From: Gloeomargarita sp. SKYG116
Lineage (GTDB): Bacteria; Cyanobacteriota; Cyanobacteriia; Gloeomargaritales; Gloeomargaritaceae
NCBI GenBank assembly: GCA_025056115.1
Contig: JANWVM010000012.1
Location: forward strand, 1-58,504
Direction of reading: 5' to 3'
DNA length: 58,504 nucleotides
Shown: positions 44,607-55,953 of the stretch, piece by piece
Position numbering within the stretch: position 1 is the stretch's first letter
How the letters are laid out: the number at the start of each line of letters is the position of its first letter
Program-made: the position numbers and the translations under genes
The notes under the pieces: model-generated
The model's input: the letters and a program-made list of their open reading frames with translations, nothing else
The model's database searches: none
Told to the model about the DNA's origin: nothing

Positions 44607-45617
44607 ATGTCGTGGTGGTATGGCCCGCGCAACCTAGCGGAGTTGGAACAATTGCAGGCGATTCGCCAGGATTTGTATGCCGAATCGGTGCTGGATGGTC
44701 CTTACATCATGCTGGTCATCGGGTCGTGTGTGATTGCTACTTTGGGATTGCTCTCCAACAGCGCCGCTGTCATTATTGGAGCGATGGTGGTTGCGCCGTT
44801 GATGATGCCGATTCGGGGGCTGGCGTTTGGGGCGTTGACTGGTGATGTGGCCCTGTTTCGGAAAGCCTTCATTTCCTTGGGCGTTGGTACGCTGCTGGCG
44901 ATTGGTTTGTCTTGGTTAATTGGGGTGATTGTTGCCTTACCTAACTTTGGGAGTGAAATCCTGGCCCGTACAACCCCCAACTTGCTGGATTTGGGAATTG
45001 CCATTGCTGCCGGTGGCGTTTGTGGTTATGCGCGGGTGGAACCCAAGGTGTCGCCGACATTACCGGGCACAGCCATTGCAGTCGCGTTGATGCCGCCTAT
45101 TTGTGTGGTGGGGCTGTGCTTATCGCAAGCGGAATGGGGGTTGAGCTGGGGGGCGTTTTTGTTGTTTTTGACCAATTTGCTAGGGATTGCTCTGGCCTGC
45201 ATGGTGGCATTTTTCCTAGCGGGTTACACTCCTTGGCACAAGGCGCGGCGGGTTTTAGCAGTGGCGAGCTTTTTAACCAGTATCTTGCTAGTGCCTTTGG
45301 GGATTAGTTTTTGGGAACTGACGCGACAAAACCGGTTGGAGGCGGAAATTCGCCGGGCATTGTTGCGGGGAACGGTTACGTTTCAGCGCATGGAATTGAT
45401 CCGGATTCGCACCAATTGGTATGAAAATCCACCGGAGGTGCATCTAACGGTGCGGACGCCGGGAGAAATTACCCCCCGCCAGGTGAAATTGTTGGAGAAC
45501 TTCCTGGCCGAGAAGATGGGGCAACCTTTTGTGCTGGTGTTTGACGTGAATGCCGTGCAGGAAGTGCGGGCCGACAGCGATACAGCAACAACACCTGACA
45601 ATTCACTGGGCAATTAA
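44607..45617 (+). CDS. DUF389 family membrane protein
   Basis: A 336-residue integral membrane protein with about six helices. The family signature begins LDGPYIMLVIGSCVIATLGL and continues NSAAVIIGAMVVAPLMMPIRGLA, with ALMPPICVVGL later. A hydrophilic C-terminal domain occupies about 240-336. The molecular function of DUF389 is not known. It ends 5 bp from a convergent small gene. The 254 bases upstream of it show no further gene. Confidence 0.85.
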   Translation: MSWWYGPRNLAELEQLQAIRQDLYAESVLDGPYIMLVIGSCVIATLGLLSNSAAVIIGAMVVAPLMMPIRGLAFGALTGDVALFRKAFISLGVGTLLAIGLSWLIGVIVALPNFGSEILARTTPNLLDLGIAIAAGGVCGYARVEPKVSPTLPGTAIAVALMPPICVVGLCLSQAEWGLSWGAFLLFLTNLLGIALACMVAFFLAGYTPWHKARRVLAVASFLTSILLVPLGISFWELTRQNRLEAEIRRALLRGTVTFQRMELIRIRTNWYENPPEVHLTVRTPGEITPRQVKLLENFLAEKMGQPFVLVFDVNAVQEVRADSDTATTPDNSLGN

Positions 45618-45622
45618 TTGAT

Positions 45623-45889
45623 TCATTGCGGTTTGATCAAAGCAGCGACAGCAGGGGCAATTTCTTTAATCAACGGTGCGAAAATAACGGCTGCGGCTGC
45701 GGCAATGATAACCGTTCGACTAATTGCGAGGTTGTCTCGGGACAGTTGGAGAAATCGCTCTTCCCATTTATCCACTCGTTGCACGGTCGCCCTGATATCT
45801 GTTTCTAACTGGTCGAGCCGTGCTTCGATTCGGTCGAGCCGGGTGAGGACTTGGGTCTGAAAGTCTTGGGGTGATAATTCGGGTGGCAT
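45623..45889 (-). CDS. Small coiled-coil protein with C-terminal membrane helix
   Basis: An 88-residue protein: residues about 10-55 form a predicted coiled coil (LTRLDRIEARLDQLETDIRA) and residues about 58-85 an Ala/Ile-rich membrane helix. Composition resembles small phage-hemolysin (XhlA)-like and Vipp-type accessory proteins, but no family can be named. It lies 11 bp upstream of where prfA ends on the same strand and overlaps nothing. Confidence 0.6.
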   Translation of the reverse strand: MPPELSPQDFQTQVLTRLDRIEARLDQLETDIRATVQRVDKWEERFLQLSRDNLAISRTVIIAAAAAVIFAPLIKEIAPAVAALIKPQ

Positions 45890-45900
45890 GGACCTGGCAC

Positions 45901-47007
45901 CTATCCTGAACCGTTGGTGCTTTCAGCCGCCAGCGCCGCCAACCGCTCCTGTTGGTCTTTCACGATGCAGGCTTCGATGATTGGGTCCAGTTCGCCTTCA
46001 AGAACGCTGCTAAGGTCAAAGTTTTGGTTCAACCGGTGGTCGGTCACGCGGTTGTCTTTGTAGTTATAGGTGCGAATTTTTTCTGAGCGCGCGCCAGTCC
46101 CCACTTGCGAACGCCGTAAAGAACTTACGGATTCCTGCTGGGCTTGCAATTGCATGTCGTAGAGCTTGGCGCGCAGCAATTGTAAGGCCCGCTCCTTGTT
46201 CTTGTGCTGACTGCGTTCTTCTTGGCAATGAATATGAATCCCGGTAGGTTTGTGGAATAAATGCACCGCCGTTTCCACCTTGTTGACGTTTTGGCCACCA
46301 GCGCCACCGGAACGCGCCGTGACAATCTCAATGTCATTGGGGTTGATTTCCACCGTCACTTCGTCCACTTCGGGCATGACGGCGACAGTCGCCGTTGACG
46401 TATGGACGCGCCCTGCCGCTTCGGTCACGGGAACCCGTTGGACGCGATGGGTGCCGGCTTCAAATTTCAATTTGCTATACACGCGATCGCCTTCAATTTC
46501 CAGCACCACTTCCTTGAAGCCCCCTGCTTCCGCCGGCGATTCGCTCACTAAACGCACTCGCCACCCCTGGCGCTCAGCATACCGGGTGTACATGCGCATC
46601 AAATCGCCCGCCCAAATGCCCGCTTCGTCCCCACCAGCACCGGCGCGAATTTCCAGCATGATGTTTTTTTCGTCGTTGGGGTCTTGGGGAAGTAGTAAAA
46701 TTTTCAATTCCTGTTCCAGTTGGGCCAGGCGCTGGCTGAGGGCTTCCACTTCCTGCTGGGCGATGGCTTGAAATTCCGGGTCGCGGGCCGATTCGCGATA
46801 AAGTTGCTGCGCGTCCAGGAGTTCCCGCTGGGTGGCTTTCCAAGCGTTAAAGGTGCTAACAATGGGTTCCATCGTCGCCCGCGCCTTGCTGATGCGTTGC
46901 AATTCCTGGGGGTCGCTCACCACCGCCGGGTCAGCCAATTGCCGGTCGAGGTCCTGGTAGGTGCTTTCAATCGCCTTGAGTTTTTCCAGCAGGTACGCTT
47001 CCGCCAT
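45901..47007 (-). CDS. prfA: Peptide chain release factor 1
   Basis: Terminates translation at UAA and UAG. The 368-residue protein has the peptide anticodon P-x-T at 193-195 (RVPVTE; x is Val here, usually Ala). The catalytic GGQ is at 237-239 in [13 protein letters not shown], followed by [17 protein letters not shown]. The [10 protein letters not shown] segment fits RF1 rather than RF2. Downstream on the same strand is the small coiled-coil gene; upstream is the divergent MnmC-like gene. Confidence 0.94.
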   Translation of the reverse strand: MAEAYLLEKLKAIESTYQDLDRQLADPAVVSDPQELQRISKARATMEPIVSTFNAWKATQRELLDAQQLYRESARDPEFQAIAQQEVEALSQRLAQLEQELKILLLPQDPNDEKNIMLEIRAGAGGDEAGIWAGDLMRMYTRYAERQGWRVRLVSESPAEAGGFKEVVLEIEGDRVYSKLKFEAGTHRVQRVPVTEAAGRVHTSTATVAVMPEVDEVTVEINPNDIEIVTARSGGAGGQNVNKVETAVHLFHKPTGIHIHCQEERSQHKNKERALQLLRAKLYDMQLQAQQESVSSLRRSQVGTGARSEKIRTYNYKDNRVTDHRLNQNFDLSSVLEGELDPIIEACIVKDQQERLAALAAESTNGSG

Positions 47008-47047
47008 AGGATGGAACTACCGATGAACGCCCAATTATTTTAACGCA

Positions 47048-49835
<2,788 letters not shown>

Positions 49836-49838
49836 GTT

Positions 49839-51155
49839 GTGGTCGCCGGTTACACCCTAATTCTCGTGATTCTGGTCTTGGGCGGGCTGATTGCAGCGCT
49901 GGGAGACCGGATCGGCACGCGGGTGGGAAAGGCGCGGTTAAGCCTGTTCAAGTTGCGGCCCCGCACGACAGCCGTACTCGTCACCATCGCCACTGGGGGG
50001 GTCATTTCGGCCACGACGCTAGGGATTCTGCTAGCAGCGGACCAGCAATTGCGGGATGGCTTGTTTCGGCTCGACCAGATTCAAGCGGACTTGAAACGGG
50101 TGCGCAAACAAAAAGACGAAGCCCAAGCGGAACTGGAAGCGGCGCGGCAACAACTGGCTCGCACCCAAGCGGAACTCCAAGCTGCCGACCGGAATGTCAA
50201 AGCCATCGAAGCTAAACTCGTCGAAGTCAACCGCAACTATCAACAGGCCTTGGCCAAACTTGCGAGCGCTGAACGGGAATCCCGCGCCTTGGAAGCGCAA
50301 ATTGCAGAGTTGAAAAAAGACCGCACCCAGCTACAGGCGCAACTGCAACAAGCCCAAACCCAAGTTGCCCAGGCCAGGACTCAAGCGGAACGCCTGCGCC
50401 GCCAGGGTCAGCAATTGCAAGCCCAGATTGCTCAACTGGAACAAGTGCGTGGCCGGTTGGAGCAGGAAATCGGGCAACTGCGCCAAGGGAACGTAGTCAT
50501 CCGGCGGGAGCAAGTCTTGGCGACTGCCACCGTGCGGGCGATTAACGATAGGGATTTAGCGCGGCAAGCCGTGCAGCAAACCCTGCAGGAAGCGAGTCGG
50601 GTGGCGGGCTGCCTGAGTCGTCGCCAGGGACAACTCGAAACCTGTCTCCATTCCCCCCAAGCAGGCGACCCCTATGCCCCGCGCATTCGCATTAGCAGCA
50701 CGGAATTCAATAACTTGGTCAATACCCTAAGCACAGGCCGGGATTACGTGGTGCGGGTGCTAGCAGCGGCCAATTACTCCAGCGGCGAACCAGAAGTGGA
50801 GGTGTTTACCGATGTCACCCCCAACCGGTTGATCTTTCCCGCCGGGGCGGTGGTGGCCCAGATTCCCATTGACCTGGACAACAGCGACGAGGTGGCGATT
50901 TTTAACCAGTTAGACCGCTTGTTTCTCGCGTCAAACGTCCGCGCCCGACAAAGCGGTATCTTGGCTGACCCGCTCACCAACAAAGTGGGTTCCTTCAGCC
51001 AGGTGGCGCTGGTGCAGTTCGTGGAGCAGTTGCAAAATCTCAGGGGTGTGGTGTACGTGCAATCGGTGACGCGCCGCCCCATCTACACCGCTGGTCCCCT
51101 GGACATCCAACTGGTGGCGGTTCAAAACGGGCAAATTGTCCTGCGCTCGAGTTGA
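49839..51155 (+). CDS. DUF3084 coiled-coil membrane protein
   Basis: A 438-residue protein with a GTG start. An N-terminal membrane helix (YTLILVILVLGGLIAALGD) and a second hydrophobic helix near 50-65 lead into a long coiled coil (about 75-225) rich in Gln, Ala and Glu. The C-terminal globular domain (about 230-438) contains DYVVRVLAAANYSSGEPEVEVF and the closing strand-rich part. This matches DUF3084, conserved in cyanobacteria and without known function. It ends 3 bp from convergent prcB. Confidence 0.85.
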   Translation: MVAGYTLILVILVLGGLIAALGDRIGTRVGKARLSLFKLRPRTTAVLVTIATGGVISATTLGILLAADQQLRDGLFRLDQIQADLKRVRKQKDEAQAELEAARQQLARTQAELQAADRNVKAIEAKLVEVNRNYQQALAKLASAERESRALEAQIAELKKDRTQLQAQLQQAQTQVAQARTQAERLRRQGQQLQAQIAQLEQVRGRLEQEIGQLRQGNVVIRREQVLATATVRAINDRDLARQAVQQTLQEASRVAGCLSRRQGQLETCLHSPQAGDPYAPRIRISSTEFNNLVNTLSTGRDYVVRVLAAANYSSGEPEVEVFTDVTPNRLIFPAGAVVAQIPIDLDNSDEVAIFNQLDRLFLASNVRARQSGILADPLTNKVGSFSQVALVQFVEQLQNLRGVVYVQSVTRRPIYTAGPLDIQLVAVQNGQIVLRSS

Positions 51156-51158
51156 CCC

Positions 51159-51683
51159 CTACTGGCATGGCACAACAACCGTGCGTCCTTGAGGTTGGAT
51201 TTTGGGTACCGGCGGCGGCACAGCGATAAATACAGTGGGTGTGGTCAGCGCCTGGGTCACCAGACAATTCGGGCCAGGCACCGACTCGGTGTAGTGCAGT
51301 CGCCAGTAGGTACCCTGGTGATCCGTCACCGACTCCAGGCGGTCAATGCGCAACCCGTAACCGCCGGTAGGCCGGGAACCAATGGTGAAACCCACAACTG
51401 CTTGTCGGCGAAAATTGATAGGTGGAGCCACAGGCCGTTGCAGGTTCAGGTCGAAAACCCGGCTGCGTTGCCAGAACCGCTGCCAAGACCTTCTGTCAGT
51501 AAAAACCAGCACCTGAGGTTTAGGCACGAACTGACGCTCCAGCGGTGTTGGCCCCAAATCGAGCACTTGAAACGGAATGGGCGTTGTCATGGTTAGCGCT
51601 GGCGAGTGAAACGCTAGGCAGCCACTGAGCAGGGGAACGACCCAGGCCAGAACTTTTCGTAAGGGTGGGTGAATGGGTGGCAT
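51159..51683 (-). CDS. PrcB-family lipoprotein
   Basis: A 174-residue protein with a lipoprotein-type signal (VLAWVVPLLSGC, lipobox LLSGC). A PrcB-like C-terminal domain follows, with VFTDRRSWQRFWQRS, VGFTIGSRPTGGYGLRIDRL and the closing PGPNCLVTQALTTPTVFIAV. In Treponema, PrcB supports the subtilisin-like protease PrtP. A fragment resembling the end of a subtilase lies directly upstream (51700-51822). Role here is inferred only. Confidence 0.78.
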   Translation of the reverse strand: MPPIHPPLRKVLAWVVPLLSGCLAFHSPALTMTTPIPFQVLDLGPTPLERQFVPKPQVLVFTDRRSWQRFWQRSRVFDLNLQRPVAPPINFRRQAVVGFTIGSRPTGGYGLRIDRLESVTDHQGTYWRLHYTESVPGPNCLVTQALTTPTVFIAVPPPVPKIQPQGRTVVVPCQ

Positions 51684-51699
51684 CGGCGCACCTCATGGG

Positions 51700-51822
51700 A
51701 TGGAGAAAAGTCGTCCGCTGTTTCTGATGACCGTTCTCCGTCTCTTGAGTTCCATAGGCAGCGCCCCGTGCCAGAGCCATGGCCTGTCGGACAGTGGCTT
51801 CCGCGTTCACCACCCCGTGACC
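51700..51822 (-). pseudogene. Possible 3'-terminal remnant of a subtilisin-like protease
   Basis: After an in-frame TAG at 51823-51825 the minus strand encodes GHGVVNAEATVRQAMALARG, strikingly like the C-terminal helix of S8 peptidases (G-x-G-x-V-N-A-x-x-A-V). No catalytic part is present upstream, where a repeat copy sits instead. The frame then runs toward prcB. The gene may have been lost with only its tail retained. A chance match is possible. Confidence 0.4.
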
Positions 51823-51911
51823 CTAGAAGGGAGTGTGCAGGCGACTTAAAGAGATGACCTTCTCAGCAATGCAACCACAGGTGGGATTGTTGCTGATTTT
51901 TGCTATTACAG

Positions 51912-52010
51912 CCAAGTTACTTAAGCTTGTCATGCCTTGGGTCACAAGGCGCAGACCCGTCCTTGGTTTTCCCGTCATCCCTCGGACAAACCAAAATGGC
52001 TTGACTATGA
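51912..52010 (+). repeat. MITE-like interspersed repeat, copy 6
   Basis: Contains AAGTTACTTAAGCTTGTCAT, CCTTGGGTCACAAGGCGCAG, ACCCGTCCTTGGTTTTCCCG and GGACAAACCAAAATGGCTTG. It lies between the subtilase remnant and tRNA-Asn, within a 385-base gene-free stretch. Confidence 0.65.
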
Positions 52011-52068
52011 GATGCCTCAGCAGAAAACCTGCAGTGGACATCAATCCTAGCAAACGGACACTACCTAA

Positions 52069-52140
52069 CTCCTCAGCCTGGATTCGAACCAGGGACCAAT
52101 CGGTTAACAGCCGACCGCTCTACCGCTGAGCTACTGAGGA
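52069..52140 (-). tRNA. tRNA-Asn (anticodon GTT)
   Basis: The 72-nt sequence folds as a cloverleaf: acceptor TCCTCAG/CTGAGGA, anticodon stem GTCGG/CCGAT with loop CTGTTAA, T-loop TTCGAAT, discriminator G as usual for tRNA-Asn. CCA is not encoded. It is on the same strand as, and 40 bases downstream of, recF. Confidence 0.96.
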
Positions 52141-52180
52141 AAGCTTTTTTATCTTACACAACGCGAACCGGGTTAGACAA

Positions 52181-53287
52181 TTACTCCCGAGGCCATATCC
52201 GTCCCTGCTCAACATACAGTTGCTGGGCATGGGTTAACCAGGGCGGTTCAAAACGAGCCAGGTCCGTTGTGGTGATAATCGTCTGTACCCGGTCGGCAAT
52301 CACTGTCAGCAAGTGCCGTTGCCGTTTCTGGTCCAGTTCCGCTAGTACATCGTCGAGCAACAACAGCGGCGTTTCCCCAAACACCGTTTCTAGGAGTTCT
52401 AACTCAGCCAGTTTGAGCGCCAACACCAGCGTGCGTTGTTGCCCCTGGGAGGCGTAATGACGAGCTAACTGACCGTCTAAGGTAAAAATCACCTCGTCTC
52501 GGTGTGGCCCCACCAATGTCGTTTTCTGCATCCGTTCTGCGAGGGCCTTGGCCGCTAGTTGACGTTGAAATTCGGTGCGAATGGCCTCTGTGTCGTTGAC
52601 TGATACGGGCACCGCAGGGGCGTAACGGACTGTTAGCACTTCCTTGCTTTGACTAATGCGGTGATGCCAGGTCTGGGCTAAGGGCTGCAATCGTTCCACC
52701 AACTGGTAACGACGGCGGATCAGACGAGCGCCTGTTTGAATCAGGAGGTCGTCCCAGGGAGCTAGTTGCGCGGGGGTCACCGTGTCTTGCCGCAGGAGAG
52801 CATTGCGCTGACGCACCACCCGTTGGTAGTCCTGGAGCAATTGGCTATACAGGGGTTCCAGTTGCACCAGCGTTTGATCCAGCCAATCCCGCCGTTGTCC
52901 CGGACTGCCCCGCACCAGTTCCAAGTCCAAACAGGAAAAAAAAACCGCCCGCAAATACCCCAAAAAATCTACTTGCCGCCGTTGCACCTGCTGGTTGACC
53001 ATCCATGTTCGCCGCCCCGAGGCCCGTAAGACCAATGCCAGTTCCGCCGGGTCGGGTTGCCGCAAGACGTATCCCTGAATCTGGGCTAGTGTTTGACCAC
53101 TCTGTATTAAATCCGCATCCCGTTGCACCCGCGGTGAATGCAGAGTTGCCAGTAGCACAATCGCCTCCAGCAGATTGGATTTTCCTTGAGCGTTATCCCC
53201 AATCAGGATGGTTTGTTGGCCCTGGAACGTTACCGCCTGGTCAGTGTAGTTGCGAAAGTGCTGTAAATGCAAATGTTGCAGATACAC
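52181..53287 (-). CDS. recF: DNA replication/repair protein RecF
   Basis: ABC-type ATPase that, with RecO and RecR, loads RecA onto gapped DNA. The 368-residue protein has Walker A GDNAQGKS (residues 30-37), LVRGSPGQRRDWLDQ, the signature SQGQQRTLVLALKLAE and Walker B PLLLLDDVLAELD. The start is GTG. It is the last gene of a tight minus-strand operon (SPOR-like, PspA-like, recF; gaps of 2-3 bp). dnaA, dnaN and gyrB are not adjacent. Confidence 0.94.
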   Translation of the reverse strand: MYLQHLHLQHFRNYTDQAVTFQGQQTILIGDNAQGKSNLLEAIVLLATLHSPRVQRDADLIQSGQTLAQIQGYVLRQPDPAELALVLRASGRRTWMVNQQVQRRQVDFLGYLRAVFFSCLDLELVRGSPGQRRDWLDQTLVQLEPLYSQLLQDYQRVVRQRNALLRQDTVTPAQLAPWDDLLIQTGARLIRRRYQLVERLQPLAQTWHHRISQSKEVLTVRYAPAVPVSVNDTEAIRTEFQRQLAAKALAERMQKTTLVGPHRDEVIFTLDGQLARHYASQGQQRTLVLALKLAELELLETVFGETPLLLLDDVLAELDQKRQRHLLTVIADRVQTIITTTDLARFEPPWLTHAQQLYVEQGRIWPRE

Positions 53288-53290
53288 CGC

Positions 53291-53767
53291 CTACCGACCA
53301 GCCACTGGCGGCACCCATTCCCCCAGACTGTGGTCTAGCAGTTCCACTTCTGCCTCTAGCCGATGCACCAAGTCCTCTGTGTCCTGTAACAGGTCGGGTA
53401 GATGCCCATCCGTAATGTGCTGGCGCAGCTCGTGTAAGGCCTTACGGGCTTCGGCGGTAGAAACCCGAGCTGTCAGCACCTCCTGCCGGGCCTGTAAAGC
53501 TTGAACCTCTTGTTCCAAGGCCAGAAGCTGTTGCTGCAAACGACGGCAATGGTGGCTCTGGTGGACTAAGGCCTGCTGCAACTCCTGCCGAATCTGCGGG
53601 GAACGTGTACGCTGTAATTGCCGCCGTAGCCGCCGTTGCGTCGCCAAAACTACCGCCACCGCTCGTTTAACCTGTCGCAATTGGCGCTGGAGCCGGCTGA
53701 TCCACTGATCCAACCGCTGCTCTGGCTTCGGGGAATGCCACCAAGACCACCAGTTCACTATGACCAC
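53291..53767 (-). CDS. Short PspA/Vipp1-like coiled-coil protein
   Basis: A 158-residue, almost entirely helical protein with a tryptophan-rich N-terminus (NWWSWWHS). Its LRQVKRAVAVVLATQRRLRRQL segment, then QQLLALEQEVQALQARQEVL and TARVSTAEARKAL, follow the arrangement of PspA/Vipp1 core helices. It is shorter than PspA or Vipp1 (about 220-260 residues). Membrane remodelling is suspected only from this resemblance. It has a GTG start 2 bp after the SPOR-like stop and lies 3 bp before recF. Confidence 0.6.
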   Translation of the reverse strand: MVIVNWWSWWHSPKPEQRLDQWISRLQRQLRQVKRAVAVVLATQRRLRRQLQRTRSPQIRQELQQALVHQSHHCRRLQQQLLALEQEVQALQARQEVLTARVSTAEARKALHELRQHITDGHLPDLLQDTEDLVHRLEAEVELLDHSLGEWVPPVAGR

Positions 53768-53769
53768 CT

Positions 53770-54738
53770 CTAGGGATACACCTGGGCCTGTAACCCTTTC
53801 GCCTTTAAGTCTGCCACAAATGCCTCCGCCTGGTCACGGGTTTCAAAGGCCCCCAGTTGCACCTTCAGCCCGATGTCGAACTGCCAAATAAATGCCTCAG
53901 GGACTACTTTTTGCGCCTGTAACAAACTTTGTTCATTTTGGTAGTCCATCACCACGTAGAACAAACCAGGGTTGGTTGGGGTGTTAGGTTTCGCTGAGGG
54001 ACTGGCAGTTGGCGCCGTACTCAAGTCCGGTAGCTCCTTGCGGGCCAAATTCGGTACCGGCGAGGGTAAGACGGCGCTCTCAGGCGGGGGAGCCGGAACG
54101 CTAAGCGTGGGGGACGCGGGTTGAGGTGGTTGTCGCCGCTGTACCGCCAGCAGCACGCCTAGGGTTCCCAGCGTCGCTACCGTCACCCCAATCGCAAAAC
54201 CCAAGACCGGCTGTTGCAAACCACGAGCGCGCCTCCGCTGGTAGAGAGGCTCCGGAAACGACTCTGCCCACGGGTCAGTTGTCCCCAGTTCACCCTGCGC
54301 CTGCCGACGTGCAAAAATCCGGTTCAATCGCTCAGACCAGGAGGGCCGGGTTGGCAGTTCCGTCGTTGCTCCTGTCGGCAAGGAGTCAGCAACGAAGTCA
54401 GGGGTTTCAGAGGTCTCAGCGTCGGGCGCAACCGCATCGGCTGGGGATAAGTCAGGTAATGATAATGCAGATGGTTCAATCGCCAGGTTGTCAGTACCCA
54501 TGTCGGGGGTTTCCGTCGGCGGTGAAGGTGGCTCAGCGCTGGCAGCGGGTGGAAAAGCCCAAGCCGTGTCTGGTGGCGGGGTTGGGTGCTCAGCCAGCCA
54601 TCGGTTCCAAAAATCAGGCCCCCAGCGGTCACGTTCTTCCCGCCAACGTTGTATTTCTTGAGCCAAATCCACATCCAGACACGCCAACGCCCCCAGCAGG
54701 GTTCTCGACAGTAAACGTTCCTCCGTAGCCGTCGTCAT
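53770..54738 (-). CDS. Membrane protein with SPOR-like C-terminal domain
   Basis: A 322-residue protein from the ATG at 54738. A helical N-terminal region (about 1-45) is followed by a proline-rich stretch (about 45-120), basic cytoplasmic segment, a single membrane helix (LGFAIGVTVATLGTLGVLLAV near 175-195), a proline-rich periplasmic linker and a C-terminal domain (about 255-322: FYVVMDYQNEQSLLQAQKVV, VQLGAFETRDQAEAFVADLK). The last part resembles SPOR peptidoglycan-binding folds. GTGAGGTG precedes the start. It heads the operon with the PspA-like gene and recF. Confidence 0.7.
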   Translation of the reverse strand: MTTATEERLLSRTLLGALACLDVDLAQEIQRWREERDRWGPDFWNRWLAEHPTPPPDTAWAFPPAASAEPPSPPTETPDMGTDNLAIEPSALSLPDLSPADAVAPDAETSETPDFVADSLPTGATTELPTRPSWSERLNRIFARRQAQGELGTTDPWAESFPEPLYQRRRARGLQQPVLGFAIGVTVATLGTLGVLLAVQRRQPPQPASPTLSVPAPPPESAVLPSPVPNLARKELPDLSTAPTASPSAKPNTPTNPGLFYVVMDYQNEQSLLQAQKVVPEAFIWQFDIGLKVQLGAFETRDQAEAFVADLKAKGLQAQVYP

Positions 54739-54793
54739 TTCACACCTCACAATTACTTAGGACGCGCGCAAGGAACCGAACCAGTCACGCTGC

Positions 54794-55099
54794 TTAATTG
54801 CTCCCGGCAAAGACGATATGAGGAAAACGCGCTTGCGCCTCCTGGAGCGTATGGGGACGGTTGTTAGCCCGACCCTCTTCCCAGTAGTTAATCAATTCCG
54901 TCGCCTGATTCAACAGCTCTATTTTATCCGCTTCGGGAATCCACGATTTGGCATCCAATTCATTTTTCAACTGCTCCCAAGCGTTGTCCCGTGGCCAGAA
55001 AAAATAGCAGGTTACAGGGCTACTTCCCGTGCCAACAATCTGGTCCACGGCGATTCCCACATCCTTCTGCAGCCACAGCGCTTTCAACTGAAACTTCAA
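54794..55099 (-). CDS. ycf65: 30S ribosomal protein PSRP-3 (Ycf65)
   Basis: Small-subunit ribosome-associated protein specific to cyanobacteria and plastids. The 101-residue protein starts at TTG ([11 protein letters not shown]) and contains [20 protein letters not shown] and [20 protein letters not shown], the strongly conserved part of the family. The TTG is preferred because AGGAGG stands 8 bases upstream; the GTG at 55108 overlaps that ribosome-binding site. Divergent from the HAD gene across an inverted-repeat region. Confidence 0.92.
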   Translation of the reverse strand: MKFQLKALWLQKDVGIAVDQIVGTGSSPVTCYFFWPRDNAWEQLKNELDAKSWIPEADKIELLNQATELINYWEEGRANNRPHTLQEAQARFPHIVFAGSN

Positions 55100-55156
55100 G
55101 AAATACACCTCCTATAACCAATGGTTTGTGTTAGCTTATTTAGAGTAACCTATTCG

Positions 55157-55190
55157 GTACAATTCTAGCTATCTCTGATTCAAATTGTAC
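55157..55190. promoter_or_regulatory. Perfect 8-bp inverted repeat between divergent ycf65 and HAD genes
   Basis: GTACAATT (55157-55164) and AATTGTAC (55183-55190) are exact reverse complements separated by 18 bases. Each arm contains TACAAT, a plausible -10 element: the left arm reading right toward the HAD gene and the right arm reading left toward ycf65. This may be two overlapping promoters facing each other's gene, or an operator. Confidence 0.45.
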
Positions 55191-55200
55191 GCACTGGCTG

Positions 55201-55932
55201 GTGGGTGCCCTCATCTGTGATGTGGATGGTGTCATTCGGGATGTCCGTCATTCCTACCGCCGGGCTATCCAAGCGACAGTCGCGCACTTTTCCCAAGGGT
55301 GTTATCAACCCAGCCTAGCCGATATCGATCGCCTCAAAAGCGAAGGCTACTGGAATAATGACTGGGAAGCAACCCAAGAGTTACTGCGCCGGTGGGGTGT
55401 CCATGTCCCCCTAACCGAAATTACAAAGTACTTTCAAAGTCTGTATTGGGGTCCAACGGCAGAACCCACTGGTTTCATCACCCAGGAGCACTTGTTGATT
55501 ACGGCCAGTTACTTTTGCTGCTGGGAGAACCAGGGTTGGCAGTGGGGATTTTTTAGTGGCGCCCCCCGGCGGGAAGTCGAGTATGCACTCCTGCGTTTGG
55601 GCATCACCGATGCGCCGCTGGTGGCGATGGAAGACGCGCCCGGTAAGCCTGACCCAACCGGTTTATTCATGCTGCTGCACCGCTGGAATTGTGCGCCTGG
55701 GGCAGTTGTTGTGTATGTTGGAGACACTGTCGCGGATATGTTGACTGTGCAACAAGCGCGCGCTCAAAAACCGGAGTACACCTGGATAGCCATCGGGATT
55801 CTGCCCCCCCATGTTCAGGATATAGATGCTTATAGGGAAACCTTGCTCCATCACGGCGCCCACATGGTTCTACCTGGTCTATGCCACCTGACTCCCGAAA
55901 TCTGTGCTAGTTTAGCTGGATGGAACGAATAG
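55201..55932 (+). CDS. HAD-superfamily hydrolase (TIGR01548-like)
   Basis: A 243-residue HAD-fold phosphatase with motif I CDVDGVIRDVRHSYRRA (Asp7, Asp9), motif II-like FFSGAPRREVEYAL, Lys in GKPDPTGL and motif IV VGDTVADM. The pattern fits the TIGR01548 group, sometimes fused to or mis-annotated as imidazoleglycerol-phosphate dehydratase in other organisms. Substrate is unknown. The start is GTG. The SRPBCC gene follows 21 bp downstream. Confidence 0.8.
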   Translation: MGALICDVDGVIRDVRHSYRRAIQATVAHFSQGCYQPSLADIDRLKSEGYWNNDWEATQELLRRWGVHVPLTEITKYFQSLYWGPTAEPTGFITQEHLLITASYFCCWENQGWQWGFFSGAPRREVEYALLRLGITDAPLVAMEDAPGKPDPTGLFMLLHRWNCAPGAVVVYVGDTVADMLTVQQARAQKPEYTWIAIGILPPHVQDIDAYRETLLHHGAHMVLPGLCHLTPEICASLAGWNE

Positions 55933-55953
55933 CCATGGGACTTAGGGCCACTG

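Noticed and set aside
55100-55108. GTG start of PSRP-3
   Set aside because: It overlaps the AGGAGG ribosome-binding site. The TTG three codons downstream has correct spacing.
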